NCBI RefSeq assembly: GCF_001623405.1
Contig: NZ_LUHG01000039.1
Location: 224,420 to 288,419 of the forward strand
Origin: Hydrotalea flava
GTDB taxonomy: Bacteria > Bacteroidota > Bacteroidia > Chitinophagales > Chitinophagaceae
DNA: 64,000 bases
Direction: 5' to 3'
Positions 1 through 9,739 of this stretch are shown in pieces. The translations under genes and the position numbers were made by a program. Numbering within the stretch: position 1 is the first letter of the stretch; the number at the start of each line of letters is the position of its first letter. The notes beneath the pieces are model-generated. The model searched no databases and was not told where the DNA came from. It worked only from the letters and a program-made list of their open reading frames with translations.

Positions 1-104
1 TTTGAAGCCATTAAACTGCCCAGTTGCCGTGCATGTTCTACAAAAATTGCATTATTCCCATTTTTACTTCCGCAAAACACAGCTATCTTTTTATATTGCA
101 TCAT
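1..104 (-). CDS. LOG-family protein, 5' end only (partial)
   Basis: The first ~34 codons of a minus-strand gene run off the left edge. The translation begins MMQYKKIAVFCGSKNGNN and continues with an HARQLG stretch. This matches the N-terminus of the LOG/TIGR00730 family (nucleotide 5'-monophosphate phosphoribohydrolases, often called lysine decarboxylase-like), where a beta strand is followed by a CGS-type glycine-rich turn. The PGGxGTxxE catalytic motif would lie outside the window, so activity cannot be judged. Two adjacent ATG codons (104 and 101) could serve as start. It is divergent from the symporter at 208. Confidence 0.7.
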   Translation of the reverse strand, partial: MMQYKKIAVFCGSKNGNNAIFVEHARQLGSLMAS

Positions 105-207
105 TATTATTTTAAACACAATATTAATTGCCTTTATTAAAAATATGAATAAAGCACTGTAAAATATTTATGATATTGTGTTGAATTATTCATTGAAAGT
201 TGCGCTT

Positions 208-1665
208 ATGCCACCCCTACTCTTATTAAGTTTTGTTGTTGCCTACTTTGTAATACTATTAGCCGTAGCCTGGTATACCGGAAAAAACAGTACGAATGAT
301 TCATTTTTCATAGGCAACAGAAATAGTAACTGGATGCTGGTGGCTTTTGGAATGATTGGCACATCGCTAAGCGGTGTAACTTTTGTAAGCGTACCCGGAA
401 CAGTTAGTACCAATGGGTTTTATTATATGCAGGTAGTATTTGGCTACTTATTGGGGTATATTGTTGTTGCATTTGTTTTAATGCCGCTTTATTATAAATT
501 ACAACTTACTTCAATTTACAACTACCTGCAAAACCGTTTCGGTTTTATTGCCTACAAAACAGGCGCCTTATTCTTTATAATTTCCAGAACGGTAGGCGCC
601 ACCGCAAGATTATACCTTGTAATTAATGTATTGCAAATATTTATATTAGACGAAATGGGTATTCCATTCTGGTTAACCAGCATCATTATTTTAATAATGA
701 TTTTATTGTACACATTTGAAGGAGGCGTAAAAACCATTGTATTTACAGATACCCTGCAAACCAGCTTTATGTTGATAGGTTTAGTGGTTTGTGTACTTTA
801 TATTATGTACCATTTGCAACTTTCTTTTTCAGGAACTATTCAACAACTTCAACTAAAAGGTTATACCCATTTTTTTAATACCGATATCAATAGTAAAGGC
901 TTCTTTTTAAAACAAATAATTGGTGGCGCATTTATTACCATTGCTATGACAGGTTTAGACCAGGAAATGATGCAAAAAAACATTAGCGTAAAAACACTGA
1001 AAGGTGCTCAAACCAATATGCTCAGTTTTAGTGTCATTATTGTATTAGTTAACTTTTTGTTTCTATTGTTAGGGGGCTTGTTGTATTTATTTGCTGCACA
1101 AAACGGATTAAATTATACCGGAGATGACTTATTTCCCACCATTGCTTTGCACTATTTACCTAAAGCAGTGAGCATGATTTTTATTATCGGACTTATTTCA
1201 GCATTATTTCCCAGTGCAGATGGTGCTTTAACTGCGCTTACTTCTTCATTTTGTATTGATATATTGGGCATCAGAAGAGGCCAACTTGCAGAAAATCAGC
1301 AAAAAAAAATAAGGCAAAGGGTTCACTTAACTTTTACACTTATTTTTCTGATTTGCATTTTTGTTTTTAAAATAATAAACAGCAAATCAATCATCAATGT
1401 AATATTAGATTTAGCAGGATATACTTACGGACCGTTGCTTGGTTTGTTTGCTTTTGGCATTTTCAGTAAAAAAACACTGAATAAAAGTTATACTATCACG
1501 TTTGTGTGCCTTGCCGCACCAGTTTTGAGTTATTTTTTAGAAAAACTAATACCAAACCTTATCGGCGGATTTCAAATTGGAATTGAGTTATTGCTTATCA
1601 ACGGATTAATCACCTATTGGGGCTTATGGCTCATTTCAAAACCAGCCGTTCAACCACAAAAATAA
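208..1665 (+). CDS. sodium:solute symporter (SSS family)
   Basis: Inner-membrane cation-coupled transporter of the SSS family (SLC5-like), substrate unknown. About 485 residues with some 13 hydrophobic segments. Typical family features are the N-terminal helix followed by NDSFFIGNRN, the FGMIGTSLSGVTFVSVPG segment of TM2, and the GLISALFPSADGALTALTSS segment, which contains the conserved small/hydroxyl residues of the Na+ site. An upstream GTG at 178 is in frame but adds ten poorly conserved residues. The ATG at 208 puts the start immediately before the first membrane helix and is preferred. The gene is followed after 4 bp by the O-methyltransferase, so they are probably co-transcribed. Confidence 0.85.
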   Translation: MPPLLLLSFVVAYFVILLAVAWYTGKNSTNDSFFIGNRNSNWMLVAFGMIGTSLSGVTFVSVPGTVSTNGFYYMQVVFGYLLGYIVVAFVLMPLYYKLQLTSIYNYLQNRFGFIAYKTGALFFIISRTVGATARLYLVINVLQIFILDEMGIPFWLTSIIILIMILLYTFEGGVKTIVFTDTLQTSFMLIGLVVCVLYIMYHLQLSFSGTIQQLQLKGYTHFFNTDINSKGFFLKQIIGGAFITIAMTGLDQEMMQKNISVKTLKGAQTNMLSFSVIIVLVNFLFLLLGGLLYLFAAQNGLNYTGDDLFPTIALHYLPKAVSMIFIIGLISALFPSADGALTALTSSFCIDILGIRRGQLAENQQKKIRQRVHLTFTLIFLICIFVFKIINSKSIINVILDLAGYTYGPLLGLFAFGIFSKKTLNKSYTITFVCLAAPVLSYFLEKLIPNLIGGFQIGIELLLINGLITYWGLWLISKPAVQPQK

Positions 1666-1669
1666 TGGT

Positions 1670-2308
1670 ATGGAATTTTTGAATATAGAAGTAGAAAAAT
1701 ATGCAGAAAAATTCACCTCTGTTCAAAATGAACATTTGCAGCGAATTTATGCACAAACCAATGAGTTGCATCCGCATGCACACATGATGAGCAACAGCGT
1801 GCAGGGGCAATTATTATCCTTTCTAAGTAATATCATCCGGCCAAAATACGTTTTAGAAATTGGAACTTTTACCGGATACAGTGCTTTGTGTTTGGCGGAA
1901 GGATTAACAAAAGATGGCGAATTGCATACCCTTGAGTTAAGAGCAGAAGATGCAACAACTGCACAACAAAATTTTAGCAAATCGCCATTGGCAAAACAAA
2001 TACATTTGCACATCGGAAATGCTTTAGACATTATTCCAACCCTTCCTTTTGAATGGGACCTTGTTTTTATCGATGCCGATAAAACCGGTTATATTAAATA
2101 TTATGAGCTGGTATTACCCAAATTGAAAAAAAATGGTGTAATTATTGCAGACAATGTGCTGTTTCACGGTCAGGTTTTAGAAGAACCCATCAAAGGAAAA
2201 AATGCAATTGCCATTCATGCTTTTAATGAATGGGTAGCCAATGATGTTAGAACCCATCAGGTTTTACTGACTGTTAGAGACGGACTTTTACTGATTAAAA
2301 AGCGATAA
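1670..2308 (+). CDS. O-methyltransferase (COG4122 family)
   Basis: SAM-dependent O-methyltransferase of the catechol/caffeoyl-CoA OMT-like family, 212 residues, which is the usual length. Motif I is VLEIGTFTGYSALCLAEGL (about residues 62-80). Motif VFIDADKTGY carries the acidic metal-binding residues, and NGVIIADNVLFHG follows. These enzymes use a divalent metal and methylate small phenolic or catechol substrates; the substrate here is unknown. It starts 4 bp after the symporter and ends 3 bp before the glucosaminidase, consistent with an operon running through the next genes. Confidence 0.88.
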   Translation: MEFLNIEVEKYAEKFTSVQNEHLQRIYAQTNELHPHAHMMSNSVQGQLLSFLSNIIRPKYVLEIGTFTGYSALCLAEGLTKDGELHTLELRAEDATTAQQNFSKSPLAKQIHLHIGNALDIIPTLPFEWDLVFIDADKTGYIKYYELVLPKLKKNGVIIADNVLFHGQVLEEPIKGKNAIAIHAFNEWVANDVRTHQVLLTVRDGLLLIKKR

Positions 2309-2311
2309 AAA

Positions 2312-3406
2312 ATGAAGTTTTTGAGTTGTTTATTTTTGTTTTTTGGGCTCCATACAGCCATTGCACAATCGGATAAAACCCTGGCATATATTAACCAATA
2401 TAAAGATATTGCCATGCAGGAAATGATTAGAACCGGTGTACCGGCTGCTATTACGCTGGCTCAGGGCATTTTAGAATCATCGAATGGAGAGAGTGACCTT
2501 TGCAAAAAATCGAACAACCATTTTGGTATTAAATGTAAAAACGACTGGACCGGCGATCGGGTTTTTCATAATGATGATACCAGACACGAATGTTTCAGAA
2601 GCTATCCAAATGCTGCCGCCTCTTTTCAAGACCATTCCAATTTTTTAAAAACAAGACCTAATTATCAAAGCTTGTTTGCATTAAACCCAACCGATTATAC
2701 CAATTGGGCTTATGGCTTAAAAAAAGCCGGCTATGCTACTGAGAAAGATTATGCCCAACGATTAATTGAGCTGATTAACCGTTATAATTTGAACGAATAC
2801 AGTGTAATGGCACTGACAAAAGGAAAAGAACAAAAGGCCAATTTTGCCCAACAAAGTACTGCCACATTCAATAATGATAAAGAAGTGAAAGCTACAATGC
2901 CCACCACACCCGAGCCGGCAGCTTCCCCTGCAAAAGCTGTTATGCAAACCAACACCCCGGTTGCATTTGCCAATACCAAATCAATTGCTGAACCTGAAAC
3001 GGTTTATCCCGAAGGAATATTTACCATCAATCACCTGAAAGTTGTCTATGCAAAAAAAGGCACAGCCTTATTATCCATTGCCAATCAGTATCAAATTAAC
3101 TTAAGCCGCTTATTAGAGTACAATGATTTGGAAGATGAAAATATTCTGCAAGCCGGTCAACTCATTTTTTTAGAGAAGAAAATGAAGAAGGGCGATAAAG
3201 ATTTTCATATTGTAAAAAATACAGAAACTTTATACAATATCTGTCAACAGGAAGGCGTTAGAATGGAAAACCTGCTTCAATTCAACAAATTGCAAAAAAA
3301 TATGCAGCCACTACCGGGCGAAAAAATTTATTTGCGCTTTCTGGCACCGGCATCTCCAAAATATACTACTATTGCTCCTGAAAACAGCAGTACTACATCT
3401 CGCTAA
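2312..3406 (+). CDS. secreted glucosaminidase (GH73) with two LysM domains
   Basis: Exported peptidoglycan hydrolase. Residues 1-18 are a signal peptide ending in AIAQ. Residues ~20-160 are a FlgJ-like N-acetylglucosaminidase domain with the catalytic Glu in AQGILESSNG (E55) and the family segment NNHFGIKCKNDW. A low-complexity Ala/Thr/Pro linker (~170-235) leads to two LysM modules (~245-290 and ~303-346), which bind glycan strands. Bacteroidota versions with this architecture remodel or hydrolyse the cell wall. The gene sits 3 bp after the methyltransferase and 8 bp before hpt, suggesting one transcript, although the functions are unrelated. Confidence 0.88.
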   Translation: MKFLSCLFLFFGLHTAIAQSDKTLAYINQYKDIAMQEMIRTGVPAAITLAQGILESSNGESDLCKKSNNHFGIKCKNDWTGDRVFHNDDTRHECFRSYPNAAASFQDHSNFLKTRPNYQSLFALNPTDYTNWAYGLKKAGYATEKDYAQRLIELINRYNLNEYSVMALTKGKEQKANFAQQSTATFNNDKEVKATMPTTPEPAASPAKAVMQTNTPVAFANTKSIAEPETVYPEGIFTINHLKVVYAKKGTALLSIANQYQINLSRLLEYNDLEDENILQAGQLIFLEKKMKKGDKDFHIVKNTETLYNICQQEGVRMENLLQFNKLQKNMQPLPGEKIYLRFLAPASPKYTTIAPENSSTTSR

Positions 3407-3414
3407 ATAATTCA

Positions 3415-3960
3415 ATGCACATGGCCAATACAATTCAGGTATTAGACAAACATTTTGTACCTTTTATAGACGCAGCTGCCATTCATACAAAAGTGATAGC
3501 ATTGGCTGAGCAATTGGCTTCCAATTATCAGGATAAAAAACCCCTTTTTATTTGCATTTTAAATGGGGCTTTTATGTTTGCTGCAGATGTATTTAAAGCA
3601 TTACCCATTGAGGCAGAAATTTGTTTTATTAAATTAGCCTCCTACAAAGGCACCAAATCAACCGGCAATGTTATCACTTCAATTGGTCTGGATGTTTCCA
3701 TCACCAACCGGCATGTCATTATACTGGAAGATATTATTGATACCGGAAAAACCCTTCATAGTTTTTTACCCCAAATTTATAACCAGCAACCTGCCTCTTT
3801 AGAAATTGCAGTGTTATTGCACAAACCCGAAGCCACAGCATTTCCGGTTCCCGTAAATTATTGCTGCTTCTCCATTCCCAACAAGTTTGTGGTAGGTTAT
3901 GGGTTAGATTATGATGGTTTTGGCAGAAATCTGGGCGCTATTTATCAGTTAGAGGAATAG
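3415..3960 (+). CDS. hpt: hypoxanthine phosphoribosyltransferase
   Basis: Purine salvage enzyme that converts hypoxanthine (and guanine) plus PRPP to IMP/GMP in the cytoplasm. The type I PRTase signature LEDIIDTGKTL lies at about residues 104-114 with the two catalytic acidic residues (ED). The flexible-loop region SYKGTKSTG and the C-terminal purine-binding segment KFVVGYGLDYDG are also present. The length (181 residues) is normal. The start could be ATG 3415 or ATG 3421 (MANTIQV), and the second looks equally plausible. It is probably the last gene of the run that begins with the symporter, since a promoter for the next gene lies in the following gap. Confidence 0.9.
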   Translation: MHMANTIQVLDKHFVPFIDAAAIHTKVIALAEQLASNYQDKKPLFICILNGAFMFAADVFKALPIEAEICFIKLASYKGTKSTGNVITSIGLDVSITNRHVIILEDIIDTGKTLHSFLPQIYNQQPASLEIAVLLHKPEATAFPVPVNYCCFSIPNKFVVGYGLDYDGFGRNLGAIYQLEE

Positions 3961-3998
3961 TTCTGCCTATTTTTAATAGAAGCAAATCATTAATTTTA

Positions 3999-4027
3999 TT
4001 TGGAATGATAAGAATCTTTTATCTTTA
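3999..4027 (+). promoter_or_regulatory. Bacteroidota-type promoter for the vWA gene
   Basis: TTTG (3999-4002), 17 bp, then TATCTTTA (4020-4027), one mismatch from the Bacteroidota consensus TTTG-N17-23-TAnnTTTG, 23 bp before the ATG at 4051. The -7 box lies inside a short dyad, GAATCTT (4012-4018) and AAGATTC (4027-4033), that could be an operator or an RNA hairpin at the 5' end. Confidence 0.55.
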
Positions 4028-4050
4028 AGATTCCTATTCACCAACAACTC

Positions 4051-5799
4051 ATGAAGCATTGCCTGCCGGTATGTCTGTTTTTATACTTTGCCATTCCTTC
4101 ATTTAGCCAATATTTTTTACGTGGCGAAATAAAAGATGAAAAAGGAAGGCAATTAGAAAGGGCTAAAATACTTTTAGCTTCAAAAGGAAATATGCCATTT
4201 TACAGTGGTAATTTTGGTGCATTTGGCATATTATGCCCTTATCCGCAAGATACCATTACCGTTTTTTATGATGGATATGAAGTGTATAAAAAGGAAGTAA
4301 ATACAAAAGTATTTAATGAAATTATACTGAAAATGCTGCCTGAAACGGCCAGTCTTTATGCCAATAAATTGAGTTCCAGAACCATCAATCTGGAAGATAA
4401 CGGCGAATCTTATTTTTCTACTTTAGGCGAAAGCTACAGTTCATTAATAGAAAATCAGTTTGTAAATGCCAAGCTATATCCTGAAACAGGTTTTTCACTA
4501 AATATTGATAAAGCTTCCTACAGTAATATCCGCCGTTTTATCAATAATGGCATGTATGTTCCATCAAATGCCGTTCGTATTGAAGAAATGTTGAATTACT
4601 TTGATTTAAGAGGAACCAATTTTCCTAAACCCAAAGACAGCAGTAGTTTTAGTGCAGCATCTACCATAACCGGCTGCCCCTGGAATGATAAAAATTTTTT
4701 ATTGTTTGTTCAATTGCAGGCACCTAAAATTAATCTGGATAACATTCCACCCAACAACTTAGTTTTATTAATTGATGTATCAGGCTCAATGGACCACCCC
4801 ACCAAGTTGCCCTTACTGCAATCGGCTTTTAAGTTATTGATAGAAAATCTAAGAGCAGAAGATAAAGTGTCAATTGTTACTTATGGCGGAGGCGTTCATG
4901 TTGCATTATCAACCACCTCAGGCAATAACAAGCAAAAAATCAATAATATTATTGATTCATTGTATGCCGATGGCGATACACCCGGCGAAAACGCTATCAG
5001 AACCGCTTACAGCATTGCTAAAACCAGTTTTATACCCAATGGTAATAACCGAATTATATTAGCTACTGACGGCGATTTTAATGTAGGTCAAACCACCGAA
5101 CAGGAATTGGAGAACTTAGTTTCTTTTCAAAAACAATCGGGCATATTTTTAACCTGCCTCGGTGTTGGCATGGGCAATTATAAAGACAGCAAACTGGAAG
5201 TTTTAGCCAAAAAAGGCAATGGCAATTTTGCTTACATAGACAATATACACGAAGCCGAAAAAATTCTAATAAAAGAATTTACCAAAACCATGTATGCGGT
5301 GGCAGTAAATGCGTATACCAATATACAATTTAATCCGGCTGTAATTAAGAAATACAGATTAATTGGCTTCGATAATAAAAAATCGGCAATTGTTGATACC
5401 ACCAGTTTATTAGAAGGTGGCGAAGTGGGCAGTGGGCATAACATGATGGCAGTGTTTGAAATTGTACCTGCAGAAACCTTTCATACAACTGAAACATTAG
5501 CAGGCTCTTTAAACCTAACCTTTCAATTGCCTAAACATACTCAAAAAATTACGCAAAGCTTTCAATTACCCTACCACCCTATTGCATTTAATGATGCGCC
5601 TCCGCAAATAAAATTAGCTACTTCTATTGTGATGTTTGGTTCATTACTCAGGCAATCGAAATTTGTAAAAAACTATACTTTTCAAGATACCATTAATTTG
5701 GCACAAACTGCTATTAATCCTGCCAATACTTCAGAGCAAGAACTTTTGCAGTTAATGCAAAAAGCAAATAATATTTATAATTATCGCAAAAAAAGATAG
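4051..5799 (+). CDS. secreted von Willebrand factor type A domain protein (YfbK-like)
   Basis: 582 residues with a signal peptide (residues 1-20, ending SFSQ). The ~25-95 region has a carboxypeptidase-regulatory-like beta-sandwich appearance. A conserved segment that precedes vWA in YfbK-type proteins follows (SLNIDKASYSNIRRFIN, ~149-165). The vWA domain starts near residue 236 with an intact MIDAS motif DVSGS (242-246) and a later ATDGDFNVG segment carrying the second metal-ligand Asp. The C-terminal ~180 residues resemble the domain that usually closes this family. The role is probably metal-dependent protein binding at the cell surface or in the periplasm; the exact function is unknown. 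It has its own candidate promoter and stands alone. Confidence 0.82.
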   Translation: MKHCLPVCLFLYFAIPSFSQYFLRGEIKDEKGRQLERAKILLASKGNMPFYSGNFGAFGILCPYPQDTITVFYDGYEVYKKEVNTKVFNEIILKMLPETASLYANKLSSRTINLEDNGESYFSTLGESYSSLIENQFVNAKLYPETGFSLNIDKASYSNIRRFINNGMYVPSNAVRIEEMLNYFDLRGTNFPKPKDSSSFSAASTITGCPWNDKNFLLFVQLQAPKINLDNIPPNNLVLLIDVSGSMDHPTKLPLLQSAFKLLIENLRAEDKVSIVTYGGGVHVALSTTSGNNKQKINNIIDSLYADGDTPGENAIRTAYSIAKTSFIPNGNNRIILATDGDFNVGQTTEQELENLVSFQKQSGIFLTCLGVGMGNYKDSKLEVLAKKGNGNFAYIDNIHEAEKILIKEFTKTMYAVAVNAYTNIQFNPAVIKKYRLIGFDNKKSAIVDTTSLLEGGEVGSGHNMMAVFEIVPAETFHTTETLAGSLNLTFQLPKHTQKITQSFQLPYHPIAFNDAPPQIKLATSIVMFGSLLRQSKFVKNYTFQDTINLAQTAINPANTSEQELLQLMQKANNIYNYRKKR

Positions 5800-5866
5800 C
5801 GATTTGCAAGCATTAAAAGGTATTCAGTTATTTTTTAAATGGAAGGGTAACAATATAGAAGAAACC

Positions 5867-5896
5867 TTTAAAGAAAAACAGGCTTCTGTATCTTTG
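5867..5896 (+). promoter_or_regulatory. candidate promoter of ppk1-ppx
   Basis: TTTA (5867-5870), an 18-bp spacer and a perfect TAnnTTTG box, TATCTTTG (5889-5896), lie 20 bp before the ppk1 ATG. The upstream element has one mismatch to TTTG. Confidence 0.5.
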
Positions 5897-5916
5897 AATA
5901 AACTATCCGTTCATCC

Positions 5917-8013
5917 ATGTCGAAGAAAAAATTCATTCAAAGAGATATTAGCTGGTTAAGTTTCAATGCACGTGTATTACAGGAAGCTAACGACCCTACC
6001 GTTTCATTAAAACAACGTATCCGTTTTTTAGGTATATTTTCAAACAATACAGATGAGTTTTTCAGAGTAAGGGTGGCCACTTTAAAAAGAATGGTAGAAT
6101 TTAGTGCCAAACGCAAGTTACTCAATATGCACATGGAAGATCATCCACAAAAAATTTTGGATGAAATACACACCATTGTATTGCAACAACAAAATGAGTT
6201 TAACCGAATATGGGACGCAATTCTGGAAGAATTAAAAAGAGAAAAAATTTTTTTGGTAGATGAATCTCATTTAACAAAAGAAGAATTGGCTTTTGTTAAA
6301 AATTATTTCGATAATACCGTTCGGGTAAATGTAATTCCTTTAATGATTGAAAGTTTGCCGCAAATGCCCTATCTGCGTGATAAAAGCATTTACCTCGGGG
6401 TAGTTATGCGAAAAAAAAATTCGGCTTATCAGCAAAAATATGCGTTAATTGAAATACCTGCAAAAGCAGTAGGGCGTTTTGTTTTACTGCCCTCAAAAGA
6501 GGGAGAAAGTCACATTATGTTATTGGAAGATGTGATTCGGGCTAATTTGCCGAATATTTTTTCATATTTTGAATATGACTATTTTAGTGCACATGTATTT
6601 AAAGTTACCAAAGATGCTGAGATAGATATTGACAATGATGTATCTACCACATTTGTTGAAAAAATTGAAAAAGGTTTAAAAAACCGACGCAAGGGCAAGC
6701 CCGTAAGATTTGTGTATGATAAAGAAATGGATGCCGGATTATTAGAATATCTGATTAGACGCCTGAACCTCAACAGAAAAAGTAATATTATACCTGGTGG
6801 TCGAATCCATAATTTCAGGCATTTTATGGATTTCCCGGATGTATTTCATCACACTACCGAACGCCGGAAACCCTTTACACATCCTGATTTGCAGCATGCA
6901 CAACGTATTACAGATGTTATTCTAAAGCAGGATTTAATGTTGCATTTTCCCTATCACTCATTTAACGCAGTAATCGATTTATTGCGGGAAGCTGCTATTG
7001 ATCCGGATGTAAAATCAATAAAAGTAACTGCCTACAGACTGGCACCAACATCTAAAATCATTAATGCACTCATCAATGCAGCCCGCAACGGAAAAGAAGT
7101 GGTAGTAATGCTGGAATTAAAAGCACGATTTGATGAAGAGGCTAACTTAGAATGGAAAAAAGTATTGGAAGAAGAAGAAGGAATCAAAGTACTGTTAGGC
7201 GTTCCACGCATGAAAATACATGCCAAATTATGCATCATCAAAAAAAGAGTAAAACATAAAATTATACAATATGGGTTTGTAAGCACCGGCAATTTGAATG
7301 AAGATACCGCCAAAGTGTATGGTGATATATGCTTATTTACTACCAACAGAAATGTAATGGCAGATATTAACCGTATTTTCAGGTACCTGGAATTTTGGAA
7401 ACTGGGTACCGGCAATTTAAAATTGTGTAAAACATTAATGGTATGCCCTACCAATATGCGCAACGAAATTAATGCCCTTATTAATAAAGAAATTAAAAAT
7501 GCCAAAGCAGGTAAAAAAGCAGGCATTACACTAAAACTAAATTCGTTAAGTGATGCCCCACTCATTGAAAAATTGTACGATGCAGCTGCCGCAGGTGTAC
7601 CCATTCAACTAATAGTAAGAGGAATATTCTGTGCACAAATGGATTTTGGTAAAATGCGTAAAAATGCAAGCGCCATCAGTATTGTAGATGAATATTTAGA
7701 ACATGCCAGAGTAATGATATTTCAAAATGAGGGCAATCCTAAAATATATATATCATCAGCAGACTGGATGGTAAGAAATTTAGACCATCGTGTAGAAGCG
7801 GCAATACCCGTATTGAATGTAAAACTTCGGCAGGAAATTATTGATATCATCAACATTCAACTTTCAGACAATGTAAAAGCACGGATATTAGACAGTGAAT
7901 TATCCAATAATTATGTTCCCCATTCAGGGAAAAAACAAATCCGTTCTCAAATAGAAACCTATTTTTACCTGTATAAAAAAACACAACAACAAATTGAGAT
8001 TAGCAGCAATTGA
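5917..8013 (+). CDS. ppk1: polyphosphate kinase 1
   Basis: Synthesises polyphosphate reversibly from ATP. 698 residues with the full four-domain PPK1 layout: an N-terminal helical domain starting FIQRDISWLSFNARVLQEA, a head domain, and two phospholipase-D-like catalytic domains. The phosphorylated histidine is H435 in MKIHAKLCII, the same number as in the E. coli enzyme. A second conserved histidine is H596 in LEHARVMIF. The ATP/Mg-binding segments YRLAPTS and FVSTGNLNEDTAKVY are intact. Its 3' end overlaps the start of ppx by 20 bp in another frame, so the opposing enzymes are probably made from one mRNA by coupled translation. Confidence 0.95.
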   Translation: MSKKKFIQRDISWLSFNARVLQEANDPTVSLKQRIRFLGIFSNNTDEFFRVRVATLKRMVEFSAKRKLLNMHMEDHPQKILDEIHTIVLQQQNEFNRIWDAILEELKREKIFLVDESHLTKEELAFVKNYFDNTVRVNVIPLMIESLPQMPYLRDKSIYLGVVMRKKNSAYQQKYALIEIPAKAVGRFVLLPSKEGESHIMLLEDVIRANLPNIFSYFEYDYFSAHVFKVTKDAEIDIDNDVSTTFVEKIEKGLKNRRKGKPVRFVYDKEMDAGLLEYLIRRLNLNRKSNIIPGGRIHNFRHFMDFPDVFHHTTERRKPFTHPDLQHAQRITDVILKQDLMLHFPYHSFNAVIDLLREAAIDPDVKSIKVTAYRLAPTSKIINALINAARNGKEVVVMLELKARFDEEANLEWKKVLEEEEGIKVLLGVPRMKIHAKLCIIKKRVKHKIIQYGFVSTGNLNEDTAKVYGDICLFTTNRNVMADINRIFRYLEFWKLGTGNLKLCKTLMVCPTNMRNEINALINKEIKNAKAGKKAGITLKLNSLSDAPLIEKLYDAAAAGVPIQLIVRGIFCAQMDFGKMRKNASAISIVDEYLEHARVMIFQNEGNPKIYISSADWMVRNLDHRVEAAIPVLNVKLRQEIIDIINIQLSDNVKARILDSELSNNYVPHSGKKQIRSQIETYFYLYKKTQQQIEISSN

Positions 8014-8881
8014 TATTGGCAGTAATGCAGCAAGGCTATTAATAGCAGATGTTATTGAATACAAAGAAAAAGTTCAATTTAACAAAGTAAATTTAGTGCG
8101 GGTGCCTTTGCGTTTGGGTTTTGATGTCTTTGAAAATGCTGAGATTTCAAAACACAAACGCGGAATGATTTTACAAACGATGAAGGCTTACAGCCATTTG
8201 CTCAATGTTTATGAGGTACAGCACGTAAAAGCCTGTGCTACCAGCGCCATGCGTGATTCTAAAAACAGCAGCGATATCATTAGAAAAGTAAAGTTGGAAA
8301 CCGGAATTGAAATTAAAATACTTACCGGTGATGAGGAGGCTACCATGATATTTGAAAACCATATTGCCGAAAATTTAGACACACAGCACGCTTACCTGTA
8401 TATTGATGTTGGCGGCGGCAGCACTGAACTTACATTTTTTGCAGAAGGAAAATTAAAGTACAAGGAATCTTTCAATATCGGCACCATCCGTTTATTAAAA
8501 GGACTGGTGGCAGATAATACCTGGTTAGAAATGAAAGAACACCTGAAGACCAATACCAAATCAGCTTTACCAATTATAGCCATTGGTAGTGGTGGTAATA
8601 TTAATAAAATATTCTCACTAAGCAAAAAGAAAGAAGGGAAGCCATTATCAATAGACTTACTGAAAGATTATTACAAAGAATTATCAAATGTAAGCCTGGA
8701 AGAAAGAATCAGAATATATAAACTACGCGAAGACCGCGCAGACGTAATTGTTCCGGCTCTACAGATCTACACCAATGTAATGCGCTGGGGAGGCATTAAT
8801 GAAATTTATGTTCCCAAAATTGGATTGGCCGATGGATTAATTCAAAGTTTATATGAAGAGCTTACACAGGCTTCAAAATAA
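7994..8881 (+). CDS. ppx: exopolyphosphatase, Ppx/GppA family
   Basis: Hydrolyses terminal phosphate from polyphosphate and, in some members, the 5' phosphate of pppGpp. The ASKHA-fold phosphate-1 motif AAIDIGSNAARLL is at residues ~4-16 and the phosphate-2 motif YIDVGGGSTELTFF at ~137-150. The catalytic Glu region TGDEEATMIF lies between them. The length of 295 residues corresponds to the short, two-domain form without the C-terminal HD domain of the E. coli enzyme. The only start that keeps the N-terminal motif close to the beginning is TTG 7994, within the ppk1 coding sequence. The weak start and overlap suggest that translation depends on ppk1. Confidence 0.9.
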   Translation: MRLAAIDIGSNAARLLIADVIEYKEKVQFNKVNLVRVPLRLGFDVFENAEISKHKRGMILQTMKAYSHLLNVYEVQHVKACATSAMRDSKNSSDIIRKVKLETGIEIKILTGDEEATMIFENHIAENLDTQHAYLYIDVGGGSTELTFFAEGKLKYKESFNIGTIRLLKGLVADNTWLEMKEHLKTNTKSALPIIAIGSGGNINKIFSLSKKKEGKPLSIDLLKDYYKELSNVSLEERIRIYKLREDRADVIVPALQIYTNVMRWGGINEIYVPKIGLADGLIQSLYEELTQASK

Positions 8882-8923
8882 ATACATGTTCTTGTTTCTG
8901 TAAAATAGAAAAAATCAATCATC

Positions 8924-9739
8924 ATGTCGCTTCAAAAAGAAATAAAAAAAATAACCACCCACACTTTACAAAAAATGAAATCCGGTGGAGAAAAAATATC
9001 CATGCTTACTGCTTACGATTATTCATTTGCAGGCATTTTTGATGCAGCAGGAATAGATGTAATATTGGTAGGCGACAGTGCCAGCAATGTAATGGCCGGT
9101 CATGAAACTACATTGCCTATAACACTTGACCAAATGATTTATCATGCAGCCTCCGTTATCAGGGCAGTGCGCCGTTCGTTGGTTGTGGTAGATCTTCCTT
9201 TTGGAACCTACCAGTCTAATAGTGATATTGCTTTGGCTTCAGCCATTAGAATTATGAAAGAAACCGGCGCCCATGCCATAAAATTAGAAGGCGGTGAAGA
9301 AGTGCTTGAAAGTATTCAAAGAATTGTAAAAGCAGGTATTCCGGTAATGGGGCATTTAGGTTTAACCCCGCAAAGCATTTACCAGTTTGGCACCTATGCA
9401 GTTAGGGCTACTCAAAATGAAGAAGCAGAAAAACTGAAAAATGATGTATTGCTATTGCAACAGGCTGGTTGTTTTGGCATTGTATTAGAAAAAATACCGG
9501 CCCAATTAGCCAAAACAGTAACACAATCTGTTCAAATTCCTACCATTGGCATTGGTGCAGGCCCTCACTGCGATGGGCAGGTATTGGTAATGCACGATAT
9601 GCTGGGCATTAATACAGAATTTAAACCACGTTTCTTAAGGCAGTACCTCAATTTACATGAGCAAATTACACAGGCAGTTCAGCAATATATTCAGGATATA
9701 AAAACCAATGATTTTCCAAACAAAAATGAGTCTTATTAA
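8924..9739 (+). CDS. panB: 3-methyl-2-oxobutanoate hydroxymethyltransferase
   Basis: First committed enzyme of pantothenate synthesis: transfers a hydroxymethyl group from methylene-tetrahydrofolate to alpha-ketoisovalerate, giving ketopantoate. 271 residues, the usual length. Diagnostic segments are [20 protein letters not shown], the metal-binding [32 protein letters not shown] and the active-site region [17 protein letters not shown]. No panC or panD lies nearby. It is 42 bp downstream of ppx and may be read from the same transcript or its own promoter. Confidence 0.95.
   Translation: MSLQKEIKKITTHTLQKMKSGGEKISMLTAYDYSFAGIFDAAGIDVILVGDSASNVMAGHETTLPITLDQMIYHAASVIRAVRRSLVVVDLPFGTYQSNSDIALASAIRIMKETGAHAIKLEGGEEVLESIQRIVKAGIPVMGHLGLTPQSIYQFGTYAVRATQNEEAEKLKNDVLLLQQAGCFGIVLEKIPAQLAKTVTQSVQIPTIGIGAGPHCDGQVLVMHDMLGINTEFKPRFLRQYLNLHEQITQAVQQYIQDIKTNDFPNKNESY

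Noticed and set aside
7032..7604. 190-codon minus-strand open frame inside ppk1
   Set aside because: It lies wholly within a highly conserved gene on the opposite strand, and its translation is Ser/Leu/Phe-rich, as expected of antisense to coding DNA.
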